A stretch of DNA of 64,000 bases from CAVQRC01 sp963715045 (GTDB lineage Bacteria; Planctomycetota; Planctomycetia; Pirellulales; Lacipirellulaceae), in the NCBI GenBank assembly GCA_963715045.1, contig CAVQRC010000004.1:124001-188000 (forward strand). Reading direction: 5' to 3'. How positions within the stretch are numbered: the stretch's first letter is position 1; each line of letters opens with the position of its first letter. Positions 1 through 8,871 of this stretch are shown here, piece by piece. The notes beneath the pieces were generated by a model. That model was not told the origin of the DNA. It searched no databases and saw only the letters and a list, made by a program, of their open reading frames with translations. The position numbers and the translations under genes were made by a program.

Positions 1-26
1 ACGTTCGCGAAGACCAGCGACGCCGC

Positions 27-821
27 TCAAACGGCGACCGGCGCGGCAATGTGTGGATGAGGCTCATATCCCTCGAGCGTGAAGTCGCCGTAGTCGAAAT
101 CCTCGAGAGCACGAACGGCCGGATTGAGCCGCATCTGCGGTGGCGACCGCGGCTCACGTGAGAGCTGCAACTTCGCCTGATCGAGATGATTGTCGTACAG
201 ATGGGCATCGCCGAGCGTATGGATGAAATCTCCCGGTTCGAGCCCCGCGACCTGCGCGACCATCAGCGTCAAGAGCGAGTAGGAAGCAATGTTGAACGGG
301 ACCCCGAGGAATACGTCTGCACTGCGTTGGTAGAGCTGGCAGGAAAGCCGACCCTCGGCAACGTAGAACTGAAACAGCAAGTGGCAGGGGGGCAGCGCCA
401 TTTCTTCGAGATCGGCAACATTCCAGGCACTGACGATCATTCGCCGCGAGTCGGGATTGCTTCGCAGTTGTTCGAGCACGCGGGCAAGCTGGTCGATGGT
501 CGTGCCATCGGGGCGCCGCCAGCTTCGCCATTGGCTGCCGTAGATTGGTCCGAGATCGCCCTGCTCGTCGGCCCATTCGTTCCAGATCGTGACTCCGTGC
601 TCGCGCAGATAGGCCGTGTTCGTGTCGCCGCGGAGGAACCACAGGAGTTCGTAGATGATGCTCTTGAGATGCAGCTTCTTCGTCGTCACGAGCGGGAAAC
701 CGTCCGCCAGGCGAAACCGCATCTGGTGGCCGAAGATGCTGCGGGTACCGGTACCGGTCCGATCCGCTTTGCGGACTCCCGTTTCGAGCACGCGTTGCAT
801 GAGGTCGAGGTACTGCTGCAT
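27..821 (-). CDS. thyA: Thymidylate synthase
   Basis: Makes dTMP from dUMP with methylenetetrahydrofolate as carbon donor and reductant, in the cytoplasm. The protein is 264 residues, the same length as the E. coli enzyme, and aligns from the first residue. The nucleophile is Cys146 in the PPCH motif; the substrate-loop Arg at the RTGTGTRS stretch (about 21-28), the SRRM dUMP-phosphate motif (about 125-128) and the C-terminal APVAV tail are all present. The ATG start at 821 is the only sensible one. It lies 80 bp downstream of a small unknown gene on the same strand and is probably cotranscribed with it. No oddities seen; identification is secure. Confidence 0.97.
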   Translation of the reverse strand: MQQYLDLMQRVLETGVRKADRTGTGTRSIFGHQMRFRLADGFPLVTTKKLHLKSIIYELLWFLRGDTNTAYLREHGVTIWNEWADEQGDLGPIYGSQWRSWRRPDGTTIDQLARVLEQLRSNPDSRRMIVSAWNVADLEEMALPPCHLLFQFYVAEGRLSCQLYQRSADVFLGVPFNIASYSLLTLMVAQVAGLEPGDFIHTLGDAHLYDNHLDQAKLQLSREPRSPPQMRLNPAVRALEDFDYGDFTLEGYEPHPHIAAPVAV

Positions 822-901
822 GAGATCAATTCGAAGCCGTTTCAGAACGCCGCTGGGCTGTTTGATTCCCGGCCGCGGGTGGTCTGCAACCGGATTGCGC
901 G

Positions 902-1165
902 TCAGGGTTTGTTGATCAGTTCTTCCACCAGCTTGGCGACCAGGGCGGGATCATCCTGCTCGACGAGGTGCTCGATCCGAGAGGGCGGCAGGCCCAGTTT
1001 CTCCATCGCGGTCGTCACCCGCTTCCACTGCTTCTCACGGGCCTTGCCTTCGGCCAGATAGAGTTCGGTCACGAGTTCTTGAAGCTTCTGGAGCGAAATC
1101 GCGTCGCGATTCTTGTAGTAGTTGCGAATGATATTTTGCTGATACTTGGAAAAATCGCGGGCCAT
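902..1165 (-). CDS. Small conserved-looking protein of unknown function
   Basis: Encodes 87 residues starting MARDFSKYQQ. A longer reading from 1321 exists, but its first 52 residues are arginine/proline-rich without family character, so I place the start at the internal ATG at 1165. The product is strongly charged and predicted helical, with many Lys/Glu/Arg and no signal peptide, membrane segment or metal motif, so it is probably cytoplasmic. It sits 80 bp upstream of thyA on the same strand. I do not recognise a named family. The coherent amphipathic composition after the chosen Met supports a real gene. The 242 bp between it and the ferredoxin gene is a divergent promoter region in which I see no clear motif. 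Confidence 0.6.
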   Translation of the reverse strand: MARDFSKYQQNIIRNYYKNRDAISLQKLQELVTELYLAEGKAREKQWKRVTTAMEKLGLPPSRIEHLVEQDDPALVAKLVEELINKP

Positions 1166-1407
1166 CAGGGCATCTCGGAAGTGAGTTTTTCGGGCGTGAA
1201 CGGGGGGTTCCTGCCTCCTGGCAGGTCGGCAAACGAACGCGTGAAGCGAGGGCCGTGGCGAGCGGGCGAGTCCCGTCCACGAGGGAGCGGATGCACTGGC
1301 CGGCTTGGACTTTTCCGCCACAAATGTGTCCTGTAGATTGAGGGAGCTGGCCGAAATCGGCAGCGGCTATTTTGAGACGTCCCCCTGGCCTTGCAAAGAC
1401 CATTACC

Positions 1408-1821
1408 ATGCCCATTGTGAAGTTCGTTCGCGAGAAGAAGGAAATCGAGGTTCCCCAAGGTGCGAATCTCCGGTCCGAGGCGATCAAGGCCGGGATCAAT
1501 CTGCACCAGGGCGTCAACGGCATTGGGGCGTCGGTGAATAAATTCCTGAATTGCCACGGTTTGGGCCAGTGCGGGACGTGCCGCGTCAACATTGTGCAAG
1601 GGGCCGAAAACTGCAGTCCGATGGGGATGCTGGAAAAGCTGCGCTTCAAGTGTCCCCTGCCGACACCCCTGACCCCGGGCGGCATCGACCCGCTTCCCTG
1701 TCTGGCGTTCGTCGGCCACGAAGAGACCATGCGATTGGCCTGTCAGACCAAGGTTCTCGGCGACATCGAGGTCGAGACAGGTCCTGAAGTCGACCTGTTC
1801 GGCGAGAATTTCTTCAGTTGA
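1408..1821 (+). CDS. 2Fe-2S ferredoxin (adrenodoxin-like)
   Basis: Soluble electron carrier of 137 residues. The cluster ligands are Cys49, Cys55 and Cys58 (C-x5-C-x2-C) and, after a long gap, Cys112; this is the adrenodoxin/bacterial ferredoxin pattern. Three more cysteines (69, 82, 98) lie in an insertion of about 35 residues between the third and fourth ligands, which is unusual for the fold. The ATG at 1408 begins MPIVKFVREKKE, the expected first beta strand; an upstream TTG at 1372 only adds unrelated residues. A P-II gene follows after 41 bp on the same strand, suggesting an operon linking redox and nitrogen status, but the partner enzyme cannot be named. Confidence 0.88.
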   Translation: MPIVKFVREKKEIEVPQGANLRSEAIKAGINLHQGVNGIGASVNKFLNCHGLGQCGTCRVNIVQGAENCSPMGMLEKLRFKCPLPTPLTPGGIDPLPCLAFVGHEETMRLACQTKVLGDIEVETGPEVDLFGENFFS

Positions 1822-1862
1822 TGCGGCAGGACCTCCCCGCCGGGCCCTCGTGAGGTGCCGCC

Positions 1863-2195
1863 GTGAAGCAGATCGTGGCCATCGTGAAACCCTTTCTGGT
1901 CGAAAAGATCCTCGAGTCGCTCCGTCGTGCGCCGATCGAAGCCATGTGCGTCCGCGAAGTCAAGGGCTTCAGCCGGCAGAAGAGCTATCTCGACCAATAC
2001 ACCGAGACCGAGTATTCCCACGCCTTTCTCCCGAAAGTCGAAATTGCGTTATGGGTCGAAAAGGGGCGGGCCGAAGAGGTCATTCGCAAGATCGTGGCCA
2101 TCGCCCGAACCGGCCGCGTGGGCGACGGCAAAATCTTCGTGCTCGACGCGGAGAAGTACGAAACGGTCGATCTCGACACCGACCGCGACGGTTGA
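1863..2195 (+). CDS. P-II family nitrogen regulatory protein
   Basis: Trimeric sensor of ATP/ADP and 2-oxoglutarate that controls nitrogen metabolism or ammonium transport. 110 residues, close to the usual 112. Visible family marks are MKQIVAIVKPF at the N terminus, EVKGFSRQK leading into the T-loop, Tyr51 at the site uridylylated in enterobacterial GlnB, FLPKVEI after the loop, and the B-loop TGRVGDGKIFV. The start is GTG at 1863. No amtB or glnA is adjacent, so GlnB versus GlnK cannot be decided. The T-loop is unusually rich in Tyr and Glu (residues 42-51), which may mean different partners. It lies between the ferredoxin gene and a glycosyltransferase. Confidence 0.9.
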   Translation: MKQIVAIVKPFLVEKILESLRRAPIEAMCVREVKGFSRQKSYLDQYTETEYSHAFLPKVEIALWVEKGRAEEVIRKIVAIARTGRVGDGKIFVLDAEKYETVDLDTDRDG

Positions 2196-2315
2196 ACGCG
2201 TTGCGAAAAACGCCACCTCATCGCCGTTCTCGGCCGTCGATCGCAAGCGGCTCTCCGACGCGACCGCCCGGGATCGAGCGGGGTTCGATCTCAACGCCAG
2301 TTCCGAGAGCGGGCC

Positions 2316-3164
2316 GTGGATCCTGATCGCCGCCGACTGACCGACCTCGCCGACGCCCTGGTCGCGGCCGGTCCGGCACTTACGGAAGATCAACGGGCGA
2401 GCATTGCGGAACAGATTCTCGGACCGGCGATCTGCCGGCAGATCGGACTGGTGCGGATTCCGGCCGGCTTTGTGCTCAGTGTCGTGATCCCCGTATTTAA
2501 CGAAGTTCACACGATTGCGGATGTCGTCGAACGGGTGCGGAATTGCGGGATCACCTGCCAGATCATTCTCATCGACGACGGGAGCAGCGATGGAACCCGG
2601 GCCGTGCTGGAAAACTGGCGGGACGCCAGCGACGTGGTGGTCCAGTTTCATGAGCAGAACCGAGGCAAGGGAGCGGCCCTGCGAACTGGATTCTCCCTCG
2701 CCACCGGCGATGCCGTGATCGTTCAAGATGCCGATCTTGAGTACGATCCGGCCGAGTATCGGCGGCTGCTGGCTCCGATCCTCAGCGGCGAGGCAGACGT
2801 CGTCTATGGGAGCCGATTCCGTGGTCGCACCGGGCGCGTGGTGGCCTGGTGGCACTACGCGGGCAACCGGATTCTCACCACGATTTCGAATGCCTTGACC
2901 AACCTCGTGCTGACTGACATGGAGACGTGTTACAAGGTCTTTCGCCGGGATGTCCTCGAGCAGATTACGCCGAAGCTCCGCGAGAATCGCTTTGGCATCG
3001 AACCGGAACTGACCGCCAGGCTGGCCCGCATCCCGGGCATCCGCGTCTACGAGGTGCCGATTTCCTACCGCGGGCGTTCGTACGCCGAAGGCAAGAAGAT
3101 CGGCCTGCGTGACGCCCTTCGGGCACTCTGGTGCATTTTCAAGTACGGCGTGCTGAGAGATTAG
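2316..3164 (+). CDS. Family 2 glycosyltransferase, polyprenyl-phosphate sugar synthase type
   Basis: GT-A fold transferase resembling dolichyl-phosphate mannose synthases, likely charging a lipid phosphate with a sugar at the inner face of the membrane. 282 residues: a helical N-terminal extension (1-50), then SVVIPVFNE (55-63), the DDGSSDGT nucleotide site (87-94), the DAD metal motif (138-140), and the acceptor-side TDMETCYK motif further on. There are no membrane helices, so it is the soluble catalytic type. The start is GTG at 2316. It has a close paralogue at 49207-50094, sharing the extension, DADLEYD and a WCI ending. The P-II gene ends 120 bp upstream; a convergent gene follows 27 bp after the stop. 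Confidence 0.88.
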   Translation: MDPDRRRLTDLADALVAAGPALTEDQRASIAEQILGPAICRQIGLVRIPAGFVLSVVIPVFNEVHTIADVVERVRNCGITCQIILIDDGSSDGTRAVLENWRDASDVVVQFHEQNRGKGAALRTGFSLATGDAVIVQDADLEYDPAEYRRLLAPILSGEADVVYGSRFRGRTGRVVAWWHYAGNRILTTISNALTNLVLTDMETCYKVFRRDVLEQITPKLRENRFGIEPELTARLARIPGIRVYEVPISYRGRSYAEGKKIGLRDALRALWCIFKYGVLRD

Positions 3165-3191
3165 CCGGGATTATTGACCGTCAAGCAAGCT

Positions 3192-4814
3192 CTAAAATCC
3201 CTCGTAACCGATCTCGGTTCCGGTCCGTGGGACAACGACTTTGGGAAACGCGTACGTGCCCGGTCGGAGGGACACGTCACGGATCTCGAGCGACATCCGC
3301 GGGCGGCGGCAGAGGGAGAGATCGGCGTATTCGGCGAGCGAGCGAGCGAAGCGGTAGACCAGGGCTGCGGGACGCGTCTTGATGACATCTCGCTGCCCGG
3401 TACGAGGAAGTTGAGGGCGGTCGACAGGAGGAAGCAACGCTCCATCAGGCCCATTGGCCAGGACGGCGTATTCGAATCCAATCGTCTCATCGGGATCGAT
3501 CGCGACGACCGCAAACGCCCGACCACCAGGATCGTCGCCCAGTGCCATCAGATGGATCCCGCGGACGATCTCCCGGGGGAAGTCGCTGGTATTGAGGCCG
3601 TGGACCGCCCGCCAGCGGCCGCTGGCGAACTCGAGTCGAAGATTTGCGGCAAGTGGTGCGTCAACGTTCAACGATGGATAAACCACATGCTCGAACAGCA
3701 TCCACCCTGGCTCGTCGAGCGTCGCCTGGCTCGTCAGCAGTGGTCGTAGATCCGTGGCAAACGCGTTTCCGTTCATGTCGGACAGGCTCAGCGACGCCGT
3801 CGGTGCCAGCATCACATCACGATGCGTAAACAGAAAATTGAGCTGCGGGTGCATCGCCTGGCGACCCGCGAGGTGAATGGTTCCGAAGCCAAACAACGAC
3901 TGGACAAGCGGATCACTGTTGGGCACGGTCTCCCCATTGGGGCGCCAGTAAATCCCGTCAAAGCTGTCCCGTGGGGTATCAGGTGGGTCGTGGATCCAGG
4001 TGATCAATTCGAGCTGCGGGATTGCGGTTGCCGGAAAGAACGCGGGAGCGGGATCCTGTTGCGGCAGCCGAACTCCCAGCGTTTCAATCGGCGTGTCTGC
4101 CAGGGCGGCCCGCAATCCGGCAGCCCCCTCCCGGCTCATGCCCGTAGCGTTCAACAGCAGATGCTCGAGATGCGTCAGCCCGTGCAGGTGAGCGATCCCG
4201 GCATCCGTGATGTGCGAGGAGTGTCCCATGATCTGCAGCGCTTTGAGCTGCGTCATCCGTCCCACCGCAGCCAGACCGACGTCGGAAATGCTGGCGTCCA
4301 TCAGCCGCAGGCCCTCGAGCTTCGACATCCGGCTGACCGCCTTCACGCACGCGTCGGTAATGCCACGGCCGTAGAGCTCGAGTTCGCGAAGGTTTTGCAT
4401 GCTCGTCAGTCGCACGACCTCGGCTTCGGTCAGCGGTGGCTCGGCGTACATCGCCAGGTACGTCAAGTTGTCCATCTCTGCGATTCGGTCGACGGTGTCA
4501 CGATTCACGGCGACACGGAACAGACGCAGCCCCCATAGACCGGGTAGATGCCGGATGTGTGGAAAGAGGGCGTTGCCGCTGCGGACCCTCAGTGTGCGTT
4601 CACTCGAGGGCAGTCCTCGGATTTCTACCAGGCCCGCGTTATGAAGCAGGTCTTTTCCCAGTAGCTTCAGCTTCCACGCAGGTTGCGGCGATCGTTGCGG
4701 TTCAAGAATGATCGTTTCCTCGATCTGATAGTCGTATCCGACCACGGCACCGGCGGACTCCAAGGCGCGTACCGCATCTCGTTGCAGATGCCCACGATAG
4801 AGCCATGGACCCAC
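3192..4814 (-). CDS. Leucine-rich-repeat protein, probably membrane-anchored
   Basis: 540 residues from a GTG at 4814. About residues 90-260 hold repeated units of 23-25 residues with the LxxLxL...IxDxGLxxL pattern of the LRR ribonuclease-inhibitor-like repeats found in many planctomycete proteins; the C-terminal half is a beta-rich region I do not recognise. The frame is open upstream to a stop at 4899-4901, and that stretch encodes a strongly hydrophobic run (LALVVVAALVLFALT), a typical signal anchor, yet no ATG or GTG precedes it in frame. An ATG at 4885-4887 lies one frame off. The true N terminus is therefore probably upstream and hidden by a one-base frame change. Function unknown. Confidence 0.75.
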   Translation of the reverse strand: MGPWLYRGHLQRDAVRALESAGAVVGYDYQIEETIILEPQRSPQPAWKLKLLGKDLLHNAGLVEIRGLPSSERTLRVRSGNALFPHIRHLPGLWGLRLFRVAVNRDTVDRIAEMDNLTYLAMYAEPPLTEAEVVRLTSMQNLRELELYGRGITDACVKAVSRMSKLEGLRLMDASISDVGLAAVGRMTQLKALQIMGHSSHITDAGIAHLHGLTHLEHLLLNATGMSREGAAGLRAALADTPIETLGVRLPQQDPAPAFFPATAIPQLELITWIHDPPDTPRDSFDGIYWRPNGETVPNSDPLVQSLFGFGTIHLAGRQAMHPQLNFLFTHRDVMLAPTASLSLSDMNGNAFATDLRPLLTSQATLDEPGWMLFEHVVYPSLNVDAPLAANLRLEFASGRWRAVHGLNTSDFPREIVRGIHLMALGDDPGGRAFAVVAIDPDETIGFEYAVLANGPDGALLPPVDRPQLPRTGQRDVIKTRPAALVYRFARSLAEYADLSLCRRPRMSLEIRDVSLRPGTYAFPKVVVPRTGTEIGYEGF

Positions 4815-4904
4815 AGTCAGGGCGAACAGAACCAGGGCGGCGACGACTACGAGAGCGAGGCGGCTTAGCCAGCGACTGACGGAGCATGGGGTCGGGGGTC
4901 AGGG

Positions 4905-4980
4905 TGGAGGCTGGAGGCTGGAGGCTGGAGGCTGGAGGCTGGAGGCTGGAGGCTGGAGGGTGGAGGGTGGAGGGTGGAGA
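4905..4980. repeat. Tandem heptamer repeat TGGAGGC/TGGAGGG
   Basis: Seven consecutive TGGAGGC units (4905-4953) are followed by three TGGAGGG units (4954-4974) and a partial one. The tract sits in the 248 bp between the divergent LRR and TPR genes, next to a short GGGGTC-rich stretch (4887-4900). Such tracts are prone to slippage, so copy number is expected to vary between strains. It may affect expression of either divergent gene, but nothing in the sequence shows this. Confidence 0.9.
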
Positions 4981-5149
4981 TTGGTGTAATTTGCGCGTTT
5001 TGTGCCTGGGTCGCCAGCAGGAGGATGAGAATCCACGTGGTCCTGCAGCGTCGAAAGCGACATAATTAGCCGAGGCGATTCTGAAAACGCCGTGTTGCCC
5101 CTTCCGGCTCCGCCCGGTCTAGCCCTGCCTTCGCTGGAGACGTCTCGAG

Positions 5150-6853
5150 ATGTCCATTTTTCGCGTGGTCTTTTGGATTGTCCTGGCAAGTGGCCTGGTC
5201 CTGAATTGTCCGATGGTACAGGCCCAGTCCGAGACCGAGCCCGACGGCGAGGCGATCGAGTCGCAGGGAAAGACCGATCTCGAAGAGGCGGTTGAGCTCA
5301 AGGCCGACCAGGAGGCCGGCGGGCTGCAGCACGTCACCCGGATCATCGACCTGCTCGAGTCGGCGCTCGACAAGGGGTTGACCAAGGACGACGAAGAATT
5401 CGCTTCGCAGCTCCTTGTAGCCGCCCTTCTCGAACGGTCCGAAGCACTTTCGACGTTGATTTTCGGCGTTCCTCAGCCCGATCAACGTTGGCCCCAGATT
5501 CGCAATCTGGCCGTCCGCGACCTGCTGCGGCTATTGCAGCTCGACGACAGCCAGCTCAAAGCGGATCTGATGCTGGGGCGACTGTTGTCGCTGCCTGGCG
5601 GCAACAACGAGCGGGCCATGGAGGCCTTCTCGAAGGTCGCCGACAGCGAGGACGCAGACGCCGCCTTGAAAGCCAGGGCACTTGTGTATCGTGGTACGAT
5701 CCGCGACGACGAGGAGGCACAGCTCGCCGATTACAATCGTGCGGTCGAGCTCGCACCGGAAGACGCCGAGATCATTCGCACGCGTGCCATGCTGCACCTT
5801 CGGGCGGATCGTTTTGAGCAAGCTCTGGCAGATATCGATCGGGCGATCGAGGTCGAGCCCGACCATGCCCCGACGCATGAGGTCCGCGGGATGGCCTTGA
5901 TGATGCTGGACCGGTTCGACGACGCCTTGAAGGCCTTCGACCGAGCCGTCGAACTCGACCCCGAAGCGACCTCCTCGCTGCAGAATCGCGGCCGCGTACT
6001 GGCATTGATGGGCGATTTTTCCAAAGCGCTCGAAGCCCTGAAGACAGCCATCGATAAGAATCCCCAGGACTACTCGGCATTACTGTTGCGGGCTCAGATT
6101 TACGCCCAGCAGGGCAACATCGAAGCGGCCATCGATGATGTCGATACCGTGCTCGGGGCCGAACCGCAGCTGAGGCCGGCCGTCCGATTCAAGAGCGATC
6201 TGCTTGCCGCTTCAGACCGTATGGACGCCGCCATTAATCTGATGTCCTCCTATCTCGAGAACACACCCGGCGACCTCGAAATGCAGCTGAGGCTGGGGAC
6301 CTATTTGCTGATGCAGCGACGCAGTTCGCAGGCGATTTCCACGCTGTCGAAGGTCATTGACGCCACGCCCGAGAATGTCGCCGCACTGCGGAGCCGCGGA
6401 GATGCGTATCTGAATGTCGGTCGGCACGCCGATGCCATCGCCGATTACGAGCGAGCGATACGACTTGCTGAGCAGGACAGCGGTCTGTTGAACAACCTCG
6501 CCTGGGTGCTCGCGACTTCGCCGCAGGATGAAGTCCGCAGCGGGGAGCGGTCGGTCGAACTGGCGACCGAGGCCTGCAAGCTGACCGAGTACTCCGCCCC
6601 GCACATACTCAGCACGCTGGCCGCCGGTTACGCCGAATCGGGCGACTTCGATACCGCGATCAAATGGTCCACCAAGGCGGTCGAACTTGCCTCCCAGCAA
6701 GGGGACGGCGGGATCGATGAACAGCTGCAGTCCGAACTCGAGAGTTATCGCCAGAAAAAACCCTGGCGGGAGCTGATGCAGGAAGACCAGACGCCGCAGG
6801 CAAACTCGAAGCCCGCCGGCGACCTCGAAGCCGCCCAGACGTCGGACTTCTGA
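5150..6853 (+). CDS. Exported TPR-repeat protein
   Basis: 567 residues. Residues 1-25 form a signal peptide (hydrophobic FWIVLASGLVLNCPMV, cleavage likely after VQA). An acidic linker follows, then about ten tetratricopeptide repeats from roughly residue 150 to 450, with clear units such as RADRFEQALADIDRAIEVEP and the recurrent A-x-x-D-x-x-x-A-I-x-L-x-P pattern. A shorter helical C-terminal domain (450-567) resembles the tail often seen after planctomycete TPR arrays. TPRs form a superhelical protein-binding scaffold, so a role in assembly of envelope complexes is plausible. It stands alone, divergent from the LRR gene and convergent with the acyl-CoA dehydrogenase gene. Partner unknown. Confidence 0.82.
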   Translation: MSIFRVVFWIVLASGLVLNCPMVQAQSETEPDGEAIESQGKTDLEEAVELKADQEAGGLQHVTRIIDLLESALDKGLTKDDEEFASQLLVAALLERSEALSTLIFGVPQPDQRWPQIRNLAVRDLLRLLQLDDSQLKADLMLGRLLSLPGGNNERAMEAFSKVADSEDADAALKARALVYRGTIRDDEEAQLADYNRAVELAPEDAEIIRTRAMLHLRADRFEQALADIDRAIEVEPDHAPTHEVRGMALMMLDRFDDALKAFDRAVELDPEATSSLQNRGRVLALMGDFSKALEALKTAIDKNPQDYSALLLRAQIYAQQGNIEAAIDDVDTVLGAEPQLRPAVRFKSDLLAASDRMDAAINLMSSYLENTPGDLEMQLRLGTYLLMQRRSSQAISTLSKVIDATPENVAALRSRGDAYLNVGRHADAIADYERAIRLAEQDSGLLNNLAWVLATSPQDEVRSGERSVELATEACKLTEYSAPHILSTLAAGYAESGDFDTAIKWSTKAVELASQQGDGGIDEQLQSELESYRQKKPWRELMQEDQTPQANSKPAGDLEAAQTSDF

Positions 6854-6897
6854 GCGCCGAGAAGACCATGGATCGCACGAGCTGAGCGATGCTGTTC

Positions 6898-6940
6898 GAG
6901 ACCCCGACCCCTGACCCCCGACCCCTACCTGGACCCCTAC
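6898..6940. repeat. GACCCC-rich intergenic repeat
   Basis: Between two convergent genes lies a run of near-repeated GACCCC/GACCCCC hexamers, finishing at the stop codon of the acyl-CoA dehydrogenase gene (6937-6939). The same motif, read as GGGGTC on the other strand, recurs at 4887-4903, 43202-43214, 57046-57070 and around 57210, always between genes. Confidence 0.7.
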
Positions 6941-8871
6941 TGGTCGTAGGGCATCATGATCTCGCCGGCGTCGACCTTCGCGATTGACGTGAACGCGCCC
7001 TCGGCAATCGCTGCCCCGAGTTCGGTCACGCGGCGGAAATACTTGTTCGCGGGGCGATGTCCGGTGTATTTGCGAATCAAGTCCTGACACGCGATGTCAC
7101 CGGCGGCTTGCAGTACTTCGTCGTCCTGCCGAGCTGCGTACAGCGAGGTGGCCAGCACGACGATCATGCTTTGCACGCGGAGCGACAATTCCGCCATGCG
7201 GCACTGCCGGTCGGCCAGTTTGAGCTGAAATTTGCTCATCACCCCGCTGACTTCGAGCGGCATCTTCTGCAGCTCCTCGCAGGCAAAGTCGGCATGGCTC
7301 CGCAACGCCGCCGGCATCCGGGGCAGCTCCGGCCGGGGCGTGGGGAGAAGTTTGCGGCCCGTGTACCACTTGAGGTAAGGCGGCACCACGTTCCTCAGGG
7401 CCCAGGCATGGGCCGGATTCAGCGGATTCGGTTTCTTGATGCCAGCCGCTGCCAGGGCCTTGCCGATCGGTTCGAAGTAAGTCTTGCCGTGATGCTTCAC
7501 CAGTGATTTGAAGAAGCCCATCGCCAGCATCTCGCCTTCCCCTTCGTAGATGCAGGGCGCGAGAAACTCGTGCACGTTGTCACCAAACAAGTGGCCTTGC
7601 AAGAAAGACCGCCCGCCGTGCGACTTCATCAGCAATTCGATCGCCGCTTCTTTCTGCGATTCGCTGGCAAAGATCTTGGCGATGATGCACTCCATCTCGC
7701 CGCGATACCCGCGATCGATCAACCCTGAGCACCACGCCACCAGCGCGTCGCAGGACACAATCAGTCCCGCCAGGGAACCGAGTCGTCGTTGCACCAATTC
7801 GCGGGTCGCGATTGCGGCTCCGTACGTGCGGCGAAAACCGGCCCAGGGAATCATGCTGGCCATCATCAAACGCATCGAACCGGCCGCGTTCGAGCACAAC
7901 GCCACCCGGCCGAGGTTCAAGCCGTGATAGGCGATCGTCAGCCCGTCTCCGCGCTGCGGCTCGAGCAGGTTCTCAGCCGGCACCCGAAATCCGTCGAACA
8001 CGATCCCCTGGTTGTAGGTGTGCTTCAGCGCCCACAATCCGTACTTCTTGAGGCGGAAGCTCGAGGACTCTTCCTCGGGCAGATCGACGATCAACACGGC
8101 CGGCTTGCCCTCGATCAGACAAACCAGCCCGATCATCCGACCGGGTACGACATTCGTAATGAACAGCTTTTCGCCAGTGACGACATACGAGTCGCCATCT
8201 CGGACGGCGGTCGTGCGGAGAGCCGTCAAGTCGCTGCCGGCACATGGCTCCGTGAGCGCGAAGGCACTCAACCGCTCGCCGCTGGCCAGCCGAGGTAGAA
8301 ATCTCTCCTTTTGTTCGGCAGTCCCGAACGTGCGGACTGGATCGACGGCGCCGATGCAGCCGTGAACCGATGCCAGGCCCGCCACGGTCGGGTCGATCAG
8401 TGTCATCTGCGTCAGGAATCGTGCGAAGGCCGTAAACGGTGCGCCGCTCCCGCCGTATTCCCGATCGACAAGCAAACCCCAGTAGCCGGCCTCTGCCAGA
8501 TCGGCCAGTACCTGGCCAGAGATCTTCTGCCGCTCATCGTGCAGCGTGCCCTCGCGGCGGTGACGCGCCGCGATGTCGAGCGACGCCCGCATCACGCGAT
8601 CGACGTCCTCCGGAACTTCGGGATCCGTGCTGACGAATTCCTCGACCGGTACGCCTCGATCCCAGACCGCGCGATGTGCCGGGCTGTGGACCGTCTGATA
8701 CTGGGGGGCGAATAACGCTTCGACCTGATCGTCCGCCTTGTCGATCGCTCCCGTACGCCGAGCTTCATCCTCACTCTTGCCACCCAGCTTCAACGCCGTC
8801 TCGGCGAACGAGGATTCCATCTCGGTGGATGTGTCGTCTGCCACGGGGGAAGATTGAGAATCGAGTGCCAT
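6937..8871 (-). CDS. Acyl-CoA dehydrogenase family protein
   Basis: FAD-dependent alpha,beta-dehydrogenation of an acyl-CoA thioester. 644 residues, longer than the usual 380-400: an acidic N-terminal stretch (1-60) and a C-terminal helical domain of about 170 residues flank the core. Core marks are the flavin-binding ALTEPCAGSDL (206-215), ITN at 238-240, GRVA around 321, and the IYEGEGE motif (441-447), where the catalytic Glu is expected. The extended C-terminal region recalls long planctomycete dehydrogenases rather than short-chain enzymes. The ATG at 8871 has GGAG five bases upstream. No other beta-oxidation gene is adjacent, so the substrate is unknown. Confidence 0.87.
   Translation of the reverse strand: MALDSQSSPVADDTSTEMESSFAETALKLGGKSEDEARRTGAIDKADDQVEALFAPQYQTVHSPAHRAVWDRGVPVEEFVSTDPEVPEDVDRVMRASLDIAARHRREGTLHDERQKISGQVLADLAEAGYWGLLVDREYGGSGAPFTAFARFLTQMTLIDPTVAGLASVHGCIGAVDPVRTFGTAEQKERFLPRLASGERLSAFALTEPCAGSDLTALRTTAVRDGDSYVVTGEKLFITNVVPGRMIGLVCLIEGKPAVLIVDLPEEESSSFRLKKYGLWALKHTYNQGIVFDGFRVPAENLLEPQRGDGLTIAYHGLNLGRVALCSNAAGSMRLMMASMIPWAGFRRTYGAAIATRELVQRRLGSLAGLIVSCDALVAWCSGLIDRGYRGEMECIIAKIFASESQKEAAIELLMKSHGGRSFLQGHLFGDNVHEFLAPCIYEGEGEMLAMGFFKSLVKHHGKTYFEPIGKALAAAGIKKPNPLNPAHAWALRNVVPPYLKWYTGRKLLPTPRPELPRMPAALRSHADFACEELQKMPLEVSGVMSKFQLKLADRQCRMAELSLRVQSMIVVLATSLYAARQDDEVLQAAGDIACQDLIRKYTGHRPANKYFRRVTELGAAIAEGAFTSIAKVDAGEIMMPYDQ

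Noticed and set aside
186..1061. Long plus-strand open frame over thyA
   Set aside because: It is the opposite strand of thyA with no family character; the minus-strand thyA reading is unambiguous.
4905..4980. CRISPR-like repeat
   Set aside because: Units are contiguous 7-mers with no spacers; no cas genes nearby.
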